A DNA stretch of 48,452 nucleotides from Scytonema sp. UIC 10036 (GTDB taxonomy: Bacteria; Cyanobacteriota; Cyanobacteriia; Cyanobacteriales; Nostocaceae). Below are positions 18,009-27,300 of the stretch, piece by piece. The first letter of the stretch is position 1, and each line of letters starts with the position of its first letter. The notes under the pieces are model-generated. The model had not been told where the DNA came from. It did no database searches and saw nothing but the letters and a program-made list of their open reading frames with translations. The stretch is taken from the NCBI RefSeq assembly GCF_009725235.1, contig NZ_WJFC01000088.1, positions 1-48,452 of the forward strand. The letters are read 5' to 3'. The position numbers and the translations under genes were made by a program.

Positions 18009-18255
18009 CGGTGTTGATACGGACGGAACCAGTGAAAACTTGGGCTTCAACAAATGTTTTTGAGAAACCCAAGGCGTTTGTCAACACCTGGATTAAAAAT
18101 GGCAAAAGTTTTTTAATCCGCCTTCAGCCTATTTCTTACCCAGAAGTCCCCAATTCCCTGAATTAGGAACAAGCACAGCAATTCATTCAAGATATTGACA
18201 ACTACCTCACTCTGGGTGAAGTTCTCAAACATCTTCCCCCACACCAAGCAGGTAT
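18008..18255 (+). pseudogene. Fused scar of a second brxC-like and pglZ-like copy
   Basis: 18008-18208 matches 22228-22426 of the BrxC-like gene with scattered substitutions and a TAG where the intact gene has TGG (EL*EQAQQF against LDWEQAQQF). At TACCTC (18203-18208) the match switches to 27291-27343 of the PglZ fusion gene (CTGGGTGAAGTTCTCAA, then the shared CATCTTCCCCCACACCAAGC). The junction is a microhomology of at least six bases, and about 5 kb is missing between the parts. It shows that a second, diverged island copy once existed. Confidence 0.85.
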
Positions 18256-18339
18256 CATCAAGAAATTATCGTAGATGGGTGGCAATTAATGGCAATCTTT
18301 GCCATAATTAGGAAGAGTCAGTAAATAAAGTAACGAATC

Positions 18340-18609
18340 GTGAAAAGCATGAATATTTCCCTACCAGACTCTATGAGAGTTTATGTAGAGGAACAAGTAG
18401 CCAGTGGTAGTTATAGTAGTGCCAGTGAGTACTTCCGTGAGTTAGTGCGCCTTGACCAAAAGCGTAAAGCTCAAGAACGTCTCGAAGGAATGTTGTTGGA
18501 GAGTTTGAGATCCGGACCTGCAACTGCTATGACTCCTCAAGATTGGGAAGATATTCGTCAAGCAGTGCGAGCAAAGGTTGCTAAGTATCAAGGGTCTATA
18601 GAGCAGTAA
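18340..18609 (+). CDS. parD: ParD-like antitoxin (ribbon-helix-helix), toxin lost
   Basis: An 89-aa protein: MNISLPDSMRVYVEEQVASG is the ribbon-helix-helix DNA-binding half (strand, then helix), followed by SSASEYFRELVRLDQ. The C-terminal helix region, LESLRSGPATAMTPQDWEDI, is the part that wraps the ParE toxin in this family. The start is a GTG at 18340; an ATG at 18349 is equally possible. The stop overlaps the toxin start as TAATG, typical of parDE operons, but the toxin is gone after about ten codons. Normally ParD neutralises ParE and represses its own operon; here it is probably an orphan. Confidence 0.85.
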   Translation: MKSMNISLPDSMRVYVEEQVASGSYSSASEYFRELVRLDQKRKAQERLEGMLLESLRSGPATAMTPQDWEDIRQAVRAKVAKYQGSIEQ

Positions 18610-18782
18610 TGGGCGAAGTTAACAAGAGAGGTGCAATCAGCGCGATCGCTTCGGCGCAAGCTGAAAGAGCGCTTATCGCACCTACTTTCTGCGATCGTTA
18701 TGTAGCAATTATTCCCAATAATTCGATGAAATGTTGGGTTTCGTTCCTCAACCCAACCTACTTTATAAATCATCTCTTATAG
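18609..18782 (+). pseudogene. parE: ParE-like toxin remnant replaced by repeat sequence
   Basis: The ATG overlaps the parD stop (TAATG). MGEVNKRGAI resembles a ParE N-terminus, after which the frame runs through HIP1-type sequence (gcgatcgcttcggcgcaagc) and the GTTGGGTT hairpin to a TAG at 18780. The 57-codon frame therefore holds only the first ~10 toxin codons. The beta-sheet and catalytic-face residues of ParE are absent. Confidence 0.55.
18732..18761. repeat. Dispersed GTTGGGTT hairpin repeat, copy 2
   Basis: Identical over 30 bases to 1561-1590, with the same GTTGGGTT/AACCCAAC stem. It lies in the replaced part of the parE remnant. Confidence 0.75.
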
Positions 18783-18879
18783 ATATTATGGGATTCTTTG
18801 AGTTTCTTGAGCAGGATGCCAATTTCTTTTTTTAAGATATAATTTATACATTACTAGCTGTATTGTATATTCATGCCTC

Positions 18880-18922
18880 GATTTCCACTCTCTCTGCGTA
18901 CTCTGCGCCTCTGCGGTTTTTC
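18880..18922. repeat. CTCTGCG-type intergenic repeat
   Basis: Reads ctctctgcgtactctgcgcctctgcggttttt. Related units occur at 19400-19435, 24226-24281 and, inside a gene, at 26580-26621. This copy separates the parDE remnant from the start of the defence operon. Confidence 0.6.
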
Positions 18923-18927
18923 ATCTT

Positions 18928-18977
18928 GCAGTTGGTCTAACCTTCTACGGTTGCTGGAAAAAGCTTATGCCAATTGA
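18928..18977 (+). pseudogene. DUF4007-like gene remnant 3, the last 16 codons
   Basis: In frame it reads CSWSNLLRLLEKAYAN and then TGA; the intact gene at 4486 ends RRWTDPLALLEKAYADE. The remnant's stop overlaps the ATG of the next gene (ATGCCAATTGA, 18967-18977). The natural order of the operon was therefore DUF4007-like gene followed by the BrxF-like gene with translational overlap. Confidence 0.8.
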
Positions 18978-19395
18978 CGATTTAAAATTGCGAGAAGCAC
19001 AACCAAGCGATCGCCCTCACTTACTTCTATGGGACACTCCCTCTGACCAAGAACTCAAAGCATTAGCTTACCGTGAAAATGCTAGTCTTATTAGTTACCG
19101 CACTCATCTTATTACCCGTATTAATACTGGAAATTCTTTCCTCACCCTGCATCTTTGGCTGGAGAGAGAACTCGATGCTATCAAAGCGATGTGCGCCAAT
19201 ACTTCCAATCCTGTCGTGCTTCTGAAAGACTTGGATTGTCTGATTACTTATTTGCGCGTGCGATCGGATAGCCCAATCACTCTATTCTGGCAAAACCTTT
19301 TTTATACAAGACATTTACAAAGCATTCTTTGGATTTTACTACCTAGTAAATTAACTCCTCCTAATTGGGATGATAGTCGCATCTTGCGTATTTGA
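18967..19395 (+). CDS. Small protein at the head of the BREX-like operon, possibly BrxF-like
   Basis: A 142-aa soluble protein. SNPVVLLKDLDCLITYL looks like a Walker B strand, and LQSILWILLPSKLTPPNWDD like the following sensor strand of a small NTPase domain, but no P-loop (GxxxxGK) is present, so any nucleotide binding is doubtful. Small proteins with a similar layout (BrxF) precede BrxC in type 3 BREX. The ATG at 18967 overlaps the remnant DUF4007 stop, and the C-terminus ends 76 bases before the BrxC-like start. It probably assists the large ATPase. The gene is real by its codon pattern and position; the family name is an inference. Confidence 0.6.
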   Translation: MPIDDLKLREAQPSDRPHLLLWDTPSDQELKALAYRENASLISYRTHLITRINTGNSFLTLHLWLERELDAIKAMCANTSNPVVLLKDLDCLITYLRVRSDSPITLFWQNLFYTRHLQSILWILLPSKLTPPNWDDSRILRI

Positions 19396-19471
19396 GATAT
19401 ATCTCACGCAAAGGCGCAAAGTCGCAGAGAAGAAAGTTAGCACCCATTCCCTATTCCCTATTCCCTATTCT

Positions 19472-22400
19472 ATGCTCCTCAACCAACTTGTAAAAATTAA
19501 TGAAACCGCCCTTGTCGCTAATGCTGTCTCTTTTGAGCTTATGGAGGATAGGGATAAAAATTTGCGTTTGTGTCAGGGTTTTGTTTTTAACTATGAATTC
19601 GATCCTAAAAAGATAAATTCCTCCACAGTGGGTGTGTTGAGGGCTTTAAGGAATAGTTTTCACAGTCCGAGTGAGCCAAATGTGCATTTAATGGTGCAGG
19701 ATTATGGTAAGGGGAAATCTCACTTTGCTCTAGCAGTTGCTAACTTTTTTCAGAAACCCTATGACAGTGATGAGGTGCGGGGTGTTTTGCAGCAGATTGA
19801 ATACGTCACTTCTCCTAACAGCCCTATTTTAGAGGATTTAAAACAATACAAACAACGTGGCAGAAATCTGGTCATTTGTCTTAGTGGTGACAAACCTATA
19901 GACTTACACAAGCACTTCCTAAAAGCTGTGAAAAGAACTTTAGAAGCAGAAGGAATTGTGAGTTCTTTAGGTCAACAAATTTGTCGGCTTCCTCTTGAAT
20001 ATCTGGAAAGTTTAACTCCAGAACAACGTCAGGAGGCTGAGGAATATCTCTCAGAATTGGGTAACCCTGAGGGTGACCTTAATACCATTATACAGCTTCT
20101 TAGGGATGATAACTATGAGGTGATTTCTCTTGTTAAAGAAATTAGCCGCAAGCTGACTCGAACGGGTATACCACTTGATTTTGAAACAAATGTTGATATA
20201 GAAGCAATCCTTTCCAATTTAATTACTAATTTTTGTACGGGTACAAAGCCGCGCTTTCAAGGGATTTTAATTCTATTTGATGAACTTTATAATTATCTGC
20301 AAATCTGGGCGAGCGATCCGGTTCGGGCTGGTAGTACTGCACTTCAAAATATCACTAATGTTTGTGAAAGGTTTAAAGGAAAGATTGCTCTTCTCAGTCT
20401 AACTCAAAGAAGACCGGGAAGAGTCAGACCATTAAAAAATGATGAGGATTACAATAGATTGGTTTCCCGACTGGAACTGCTTCACAGCACTTATGAGCCT
20501 GCGGCGAGTTTGGAATTGGTTTTAAATGGTTTACTCAGTCACCAAGAGAAAACAGCAGCATGGCAAGAATTTTTTAGCAAGTGGCGCAGTACATTACTTG
20601 CGACTAATACAACGATCTTCCAAAGGCGTACTGCTAGCTATTATCAAAACCGGAACTGGACAGAGGAACAGTTTTTCCGAAATGTCACTGTCGGTTGCTA
20701 CCCACTTCATCCCCTCACTTCTTATTTGCTGTGTAACTTAGATTTTACTCAGGGACGTACTGCTATCCAGTTTGTTCAAGAAGATGTGAAAAGGTTTATT
20801 CAAGAACAAGTTGTAGAAAGTAATGGTAGTCTCAATCTTATTTATCCTGTTGCTTTGGTTGATGCTTTTGAAAGTAACTTCGCCAATCCTAAGGATAATT
20901 CAGAATATTCCTCACTGTATTCAAATTACAATAACTCTGTTACTAAGGTGAAAGCGTCTGCTGATGCCGATCGCAATGAAATCTCGGTCTTAAAAGCTTT
21001 GCTGCTATTTTACGCTAGTCGTGGTAAGTTGACCAAACCCGATCGCGAAAGACATGAAGAAATTTTAAGTTTGCTAACGGGATTGTCTGCTCCAGCAGTT
21101 AGGACAGCCTTAGATAAGCTTTGTAAAATACGAGAAGTCATTTTTCTCAACGAAGCAGACAACACCTATAGTTTTTTTTCTAGTGGATTTGGTATTGATG
21201 AGTTAAAAAGACGCATTAAAGAAGAAATAGGTAATAAGCCTGCTGCGATCGCACCAGTAGAAATTCACTGTCAGTCATATATTGGTAACGATACTACACC
21301 CACTCAGTTTATTGAGTTGAATCGTCTGTGGAGTGAAGACTGGCGTTTCCAAAATAAGGTTTTTAGTGTCGCCAAATTCAAACAAGCTCTCTCAAACGTA
21401 CAAACTATTCAATCACTAGATGCATCTGGTATCGTCGCTTATGTCATTGGTGAAACCGCTGAGGAGTTGCTAACCCTCAAGAATGAAATTTCCCAACTGT
21501 TAGAACATTCCCCAATTAAAAGTCAAGTTGTGGTTGCTATAACCTCTCAACCTGTAGAGAAACTAGCGCAACTGCTGCAGGAAAACTTAGTGCTTGAGAA
21601 AAAATCGTTTCCAGAGTTTGACAAAGCAGTGTCTCAACTCAAGCAGCAATATCAAAAGCAAATTCAAGACATCACCTCAGACATATTCAAATCCTGTACC
21701 TATCACTGTTATATTGAGGACAAAATTCCTCCACGCGATCGCAATCGCCTCTCTTCCATTGTCAGCCAAGTCCTTCAGGAACTCTATCCCTATGTTCCTC
21801 CAGTCGAGAGGAGCGATAAAATGGCGCTGAAGAGTACAGCCGGTTCTGAAATTATCGGCTACGCGTCCAAGCGCTTGCTAGAAAACGACCTGCGTTCAAT
21901 TTTTCCTAACAAGAGTTATAGTACTGTTGTTGACATTTTTATGAATTCTTGGAGGTTGCTCAAAGTAACGTCTCAGAACTATTCTGTCATTGTTCCAACC
22001 CATCGCAATATCAAAGCCGCTTGGGACAAAATCTCCGAGATAACAGACTTAGGTGACAAACCAGAGCAAACTGTTGAGATTATCAAAATTTGGGAAGCCC
22101 TCTCAAGTCCTCCCTACGGACACAACGAGTACACATTTACCATTTTATTTGCTGCTTGGTTGGCTTACCATCGTGCGGAAGTTATCCTCAAAGGGCGCTT
22201 TGGTATTCCTCAGAAAAAAACGGATACGGTGTTGATACGGACGGAACCCATTAAAACTTGGGCTTCAACAAATGTTTTCGATAAACCCAAGGTATTTGTC
22301 AACACCTGGATTAAAAATGGCAAAACTTTTTTAATCCGCCGTCAGCCTATTGCTTACCCAGAAGTCCCTAGTTCCCTTGATTGGGAACAAGCACAGCAAT

Positions 22401-24148
22401 TCATTCAAGATATTGATAGCTACCTCGTCAACCCACCAGATCCTGCAAAAGTTCCCGAACTCAGGAGCAAGCAAGCAAAATTGAAGAAAGGAGTAGAACA
22501 ACTCAATGAACAGATGAAACCTGTCATGCAAGCAGAAAATTTACTTCAAACAAAGAATATTCTGACACAAACAGATGTTGAAGGTTTGTTACCGATTTGT
22601 GCTGCATTGCATGAACCGTTACCGACGATCGCAGAGGATGGCTTATCTATCCGTTTTACCGCACAACAAACAACAAAGCGCGGAGAAGTTCAGCAAGCGG
22701 TTATCGAGACAATAGGACGATTTCTAGAAACGGAAAAAGTCCGTGCTGAGTCCTTAAGTATGCAAGTTGAGTGTGGAGCGTATAAGGAGAATATCGAGAA
22801 ATTGATAGAGCGAATTAAATTGGTTCCCAGCTTACCTTCTCGGTTTTTAGAAACTTTACAAAGTGCTATTCAAACCTCTAACATGAGGTTAGCAGAAATC
22901 GAAGAGCAAACAAAAGTCAATAATTGCTTGGAAAGCATAAACAGTCGTTACAACAGCCTCAGTGCTTTAGCAACTCAAAACGAGTATAATGATATACTAT
23001 CTCAAATTGAAGCTTTAGTGCTTGGTGTTCCGGCTGTTAGGGAAACAAGTACGTATAGAAAGATTATCCAATCTTTAAAAGAGAAACAAAATTCGCTGCT
23101 CGCACAAATTACTGCTTGGGAAACTCAATTTTCTCCCAGTATGTCACTTCTTCAAGCCGTGCAATTAAGTCAGAGTATTCACAGTCAATTAAACCGTTTT
23201 AATGATGAAAGCAGACAAAGATTAAATACTCTTGTAGAGCATCTCGATAATATTATCCTGCAACGGGAGACCGAAGAAAAAGCAGCATCTCAAAATATAG
23301 AAAACCAGCAAGATAGCCAAACAATGGATTCTATTCGCCAGTATACCTTACAAAAGGCGAATACAATTCATCTTTGTGAGGAAGCCATTCACGCTGTTAC
23401 TAGCTTGCAAAATCACTTGAATTCTCCAGAGCAATTTCTTGAGGAAATCAATACAACGATTCAGCAATTTAGAAACAAAATAACAGAGTATAAAAATCAT
23501 CTTCAAAAATTGCGCGATCGCCTGTCTCAAGTCGAAACAGTACAACAAATAAATAAGCTGCGAGAGGAGTACGCCAAACTGGATTTTCTCTTCAAAGACT
23601 CTACAGAATATTTTACTTATCAACAACTGCAAACTGAAATCAATTTAGTTGCAGAAGATATAGAACAGCTTCGCTATTGGCAAAATATGTACGAGCAAAG
23701 CCAATCTATTGTAGCTTGCGATCGCACTTTGGAAACTCTTGCTAAAGAACAGCTTAAATTACATCATAGAGAACGTTTTCGACATAACACCCAACAATTG
23801 CAAGAGCATCTTGTGCAAAGAAAGCAGAGCTATATTGAACGGGAGAGAGAGTCTGCAAAAAGGTGGTTGGATAACTTGCAAATTCAGTCTAAGCGATTGG
23901 AAAAGTGTTCTGATGCATCGGAAAAACTAACAGCAGTTAATAATTTGCACAAGCGCATTCTTCAGGAGAAGTATCAATACGAATGCATTTTAGAACTGGA
24001 ACAAAGGCAAACTTTAGAACGGATTGTTAATCTTTGTATGGCAATTGAGAATCGGGATAAGGAAAGCCAAATTATTATTTTGTTTGAAGGTCTTCCGCGT
24101 AAGGAACAAGAAGGTTTGCTGAAGAAGTTAGAAGGATATTTAAAATGA
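19472..24148 (+). CDS. brxC: BREX-like large P-loop ATPase (BrxC/PglY-like)
   Basis: A protein of about 1558 aa. The N-terminal ATPase domain has Walker A DYGKGKSHFALAVANFF near residue 80 and Walker B ILILFDELYNYLQ near residue 270, in the GKSHF form typical of BrxC/PglY (DUF6079-type) proteins. A long middle region precedes a C-terminal third rich in coiled coil (for example LKKGVEQLNEQMK, and repeated Q/E/L heptads up to the end). In BREX systems this ATPase is essential for phage exclusion, and BrxC forms large assemblies with PglZ. I chose the ATG at 19472 (MLLNQLVKINETALV); the frame is open from 19370, but that part translates intergenic repeat and overlaps the previous gene. A piece of it is duplicated in the scar at 18008. 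Confidence 0.8.
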   Translation: MLLNQLVKINETALVANAVSFELMEDRDKNLRLCQGFVFNYEFDPKKINSSTVGVLRALRNSFHSPSEPNVHLMVQDYGKGKSHFALAVANFFQKPYDSDEVRGVLQQIEYVTSPNSPILEDLKQYKQRGRNLVICLSGDKPIDLHKHFLKAVKRTLEAEGIVSSLGQQICRLPLEYLESLTPEQRQEAEEYLSELGNPEGDLNTIIQLLRDDNYEVISLVKEISRKLTRTGIPLDFETNVDIEAILSNLITNFCTGTKPRFQGILILFDELYNYLQIWASDPVRAGSTALQNITNVCERFKGKIALLSLTQRRPGRVRPLKNDEDYNRLVSRLELLHSTYEPAASLELVLNGLLSHQEKTAAWQEFFSKWRSTLLATNTTIFQRRTASYYQNRNWTEEQFFRNVTVGCYPLHPLTSYLLCNLDFTQGRTAIQFVQEDVKRFIQEQVVESNGSLNLIYPVALVDAFESNFANPKDNSEYSSLYSNYNNSVTKVKASADADRNEISVLKALLLFYASRGKLTKPDRERHEEILSLLTGLSAPAVRTALDKLCKIREVIFLNEADNTYSFFSSGFGIDELKRRIKEEIGNKPAAIAPVEIHCQSYIGNDTTPTQFIELNRLWSEDWRFQNKVFSVAKFKQALSNVQTIQSLDASGIVAYVIGETAEELLTLKNEISQLLEHSPIKSQVVVAITSQPVEKLAQLLQENLVLEKKSFPEFDKAVSQLKQQYQKQIQDITSDIFKSCTYHCYIEDKIPPRDRNRLSSIVSQVLQELYPYVPPVERSDKMALKSTAGSEIIGYASKRLLENDLRSIFPNKSYSTVVDIFMNSWRLLKVTSQNYSVIVPTHRNIKAAWDKISEITDLGDKPEQTVEIIKIWEALSSPPYGHNEYTFTILFAAWLAYHRAEVILKGRFGIPQKKTDTVLIRTEPIKTWASTNVFDKPKVFVNTWIKNGKTFLIRRQPIAYPEVPSSLDWEQAQQFIQDIDSYLVNPPDPAKVPELRSKQAKLKKGVEQLNEQMKPVMQAENLLQTKNILTQTDVEGLLPICAALHEPLPTIAEDGLSIRFTAQQTTKRGEVQQAVIETIGRFLETEKVRAESLSMQVECGAYKENIEKLIERIKLVPSLPSRFLETLQSAIQTSNMRLAEIEEQTKVNNCLESINSRYNSLSALATQNEYNDILSQIEALVLGVPAVRETSTYRKIIQSLKEKQNSLLAQITAWETQFSPSMSLLQAVQLSQSIHSQLNRFNDESRQRLNTLVEHLDNIILQRETEEKAASQNIENQQDSQTMDSIRQYTLQKANTIHLCEEAIHAVTSLQNHLNSPEQFLEEINTTIQQFRNKITEYKNHLQKLRDRLSQVETVQQINKLREEYAKLDFLFKDSTEYFTYQQLQTEINLVAEDIEQLRYWQNMYEQSQSIVACDRTLETLAKEQLKLHHRERFRHNTQQLQEHLVQRKQSYIERERESAKRWLDNLQIQSKRLEKCSDASEKLTAVNNLHKRILQEKYQYECILELEQRQTLERIVNLCMAIENRDKESQIIILFEGLPRKEQEGLLKKLEGYLK

Positions 24149-24225
24149 ACCGCGAAGACGCGAAGAGCACGAAGGAAAAGAGAAAGAAGATAACTTTTTT
24201 GGCACCTTTGTATCTCTCTCTGCGC

Positions 24226-24281
24226 TCTCTGCGTCTCTGCGGTTTATTTATATAGAGTAAAAAACCGCAGAGGCGCAGAGG
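24226..24281. repeat. Large hairpin between the brxC-like and pglZ-fusion genes
   Basis: CTCTGCGTCTCTGCGGTTT (arm about 24226-24245) pairs with AAACCGCAGAGGCGCAGAGG (24262-24281) across a 16-base loop. It is made of the CTCTGCG-type repeat. Lying inside an operon, it could alter mRNA stability or partly terminate, though there is no T-run after it. GGAG at 24330 is the ribosome site for the next gene. Confidence 0.7.
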
Positions 24282-24341
24282 AAACGGAGAGAAGAGTTAG
24301 AGTGAGATTACCAATTTATCAAATATAATGGAGAAATTTTC

Positions 24342-27300
24342 ATGCCAGCTGAATACTTTCCCTTTGGTGAACCTGAAAATGAATCGGAACGCATGGCGAT
24401 TAGCTATCTGCGCGGTCATTTGCCTAATTGTTACAAGATTTTTGCTAACTTGGAAATTAAACAAGGTGTGGAAATTTTTGAGATAGATTTGATTATAATA
24501 GCACCTCACTGTGTTTATGTCGTTGATATTAAGAACTGGCACGGGCGTATTGAAATTTATGACCGTCATTGGTATCCGGAGAACCACCAGCCTTACCTAT
24601 CACCTCTTAAGAAATTGAGAAAACACGCTAAAGTTCTCAGCACCACAATCTGTGACACCAACCGCGCATTGCAGCAAAAGTTAAGTAGAGTTCACATCCA
24701 AGCAGCTGTGCTGATGACTTCTGACGATGTGCTAGTCATTGATAATGGTGATAAAGATGGTGACCATGTTACCTATCTCGATAAACGCTGTCTTGACTAT
24801 TTTCAAAGCACTGCTTGTGTTCCACCCCAACGGCTGACGATTATCAAGCCCTATGTCAAATTTGTGGAACAAGCGATTCGTGGAAAATCTCAACCAAAAA
24901 CCTCTCCTCGTCTTTATTTACATTGGCAAGTAGAGGAGAAATTGGGAGGCAATGACCGCTATACTGAATACCGTGCAACACATAAAACGATGGGTACTGC
25001 TGAGTGTACAGTACGCTTGCGGGTTTACAAAGTTGACCCTCTGCTAGAATCTTTTGAAAGGGAAGCACAGCAAAAGCTGATTCGCACTGCTTTTGTAGCT
25101 GTTTCCAAGATTCCGCGCCATCCTAATATCTTACCAGTACGAGATTATTTTATCAGTCAGACTGATGATTGTATCGTGTTGGTGATTGACGATCTTCCGG
25201 GACAAGTACTCAGCCAACACGTTAAAAAGCACAATTTGAATCTAGAACAGAAATTTTCTATTATGCGGGATGTTCTCCTTGGTTTGGAACACGTCCACAA
25301 ACACGGAGCGATTCACCGCAACATAACTCCTGACAATATTTTAATTTCTTCTGACGGACAAGCTTGTTTAACAGGATTTGATTATGCTCGCGTTCCCAAT
25401 AGCACGAGTACCATTGCTGATGATATTGCGGAAGACTTGGCTGAGTATGCTGTCTACCAAGCTGTGGAATGTCAAAATGACCCTACACACGCTAGCATTC
25501 AATCGGATCTCTTTTCTGCTGGGCTGGTTTTCTATACTTTGCTAACGGGGGTTCCAGCTTTTGAAGATGCGAATCAAATGGGTGAAGAGAATGCTCGGTT
25601 TCCTGTCAAACCCTCGGAACGCAATTCCGAACTCTCCCCTGCTTGGGATGTATGGTTGCAGAAGCTTTGTGCTTTTGCGCCTCAAGATCGCTTCCCCAAT
25701 GCTGGTGTAGCACTGGGGGAACTCTCTTGTTTGATGTCGAACCCGATTCCTATGGAAGAATTTTCTTTGGAGGGGTTGGATATAACTAACCTTCCTCCAG
25801 ATACGATTATCGATCGCCGTTACCGAATTATCAAACGCTTGGGACGTCCGGGTAGCTTTGGTGTTGCTTACCATGTCTTTGAGGCTTTGGGGGAAGTTGA
25901 ACGAGTTTTGAAGTTGGTAACGAAAGATAGACGTTCGGTTTATGAGAGGTTACAACAGGAGTATAAGACTTTGCAGAAGGTTCCCAAACATCCTTATATA
26001 GTAGAGGTGATTTGGGCTGGTCAATTGAAGGATGAGACTCCTTTTATTGTTTTTGAGTACGTTGAAGGTCAAGATGTTCAACATCTGATTGAAACCAGAG
26101 CTATCTCTTTAGAAAAAGCTGTTGAGATTGTCTCGCAAACTGCTGTTGGTTTATCTCACTTGCACAAGTATAAGGTTTGCCATCAAGATATTAAACCTTC
26201 TAACCTATTGGTGACGGACACGGGTGTGCGAATTATTGATTTTAATGTGGCGGTGTCTGATGGTGATGAGATGACTGTTTCTGCTGGAACTCTCCGCTAC
26301 TTACCTCCGGATTGCAAGTTGACATCGAATTTAACTTTGGAGGAGAAGGTAGATCGGGATTTGTATGCTTTGGGTATAGTTTTTTATGAATGTGTGACGG
26401 GTTGTTATCCTTTTGATGAATTTCAGCCTCCTAGGGGGAAATTACCTCGCGACCCTCGTGATGTGGAAGGTTGTGAGGATTTGGATGAGGAAGTGGTAAA
26501 ATTACTGATGCGTGCGATCGCTCCTCAACGGTCTCAGCGTTTTTCTTCGGCAGAGGAATTTTTGGCTGGGATTGGAGGAATGAACCGCAGAGGCGCTGAG
26601 GGCGCAGAGGTAAGAGGAAGGGGTGTTTCTTTGTTTGAGGTTTCTGTTGGGAATGGGGTGAATGGGGAGAAGCCGATAGTTCTAGACCCTACGGGGTTGT
26701 ATGAGGTTCCTGCTGGTTATACTGCGATCGCAACTGAGGTGGACTGGATGCGGTCTTTTGGTGTGAGTGGTTCGCCGTGGTGGGTGAAGGGTAAGCGTTT
26801 GTGTGATTGGGCTGTGGAATGGTTGCAGGTTTGGAATAGAATGGATGAGGTGGCGGAGATTAAGTCGAATCCCAGGTTGCGTTTGCAAAGTTTGTTTGGC
26901 TCTTTACCTTTACCTCAGGAGTGGTCTGACAAACAGATACTGGCTCTTGTTACCAAGCTTGATTCTTATCCTCAAGAAAATCCCATTGCTTACCTACTTG
27001 TGGATGTGGCGGGTTATGAGGAAGTCTGGCTGGGGGAACCTTCTATGACTCATCTTGCCACATGGCTGACAGTTCGAGTCCCACAAGAGTGCAGACCTTT
27101 AGAGAAAGTATGGCAGCAAAAGTTCCAAGAGTGTAACTTGGCGACTTATTACTTAACAGAAGATAAGTTTCAACTTCTGCGTTGTTGGCTTGGTATTGCC
27201 AAACCGGAGATCGCTGAACTTGGGAAGTATCCTCTGGCGATTCCCGATTTTCTCACACAAGAATTTGACCGCTACTGGGAACAGCAACTTTACCTCACCC

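Noticed and set aside
19370..19471. Upstream extension of the BrxC-like gene to 19370
   Set aside because: It would translate intergenic repeats (ccctattccctattccc) and overlap the BrxF-like gene; the ATG at 19472 fits better.
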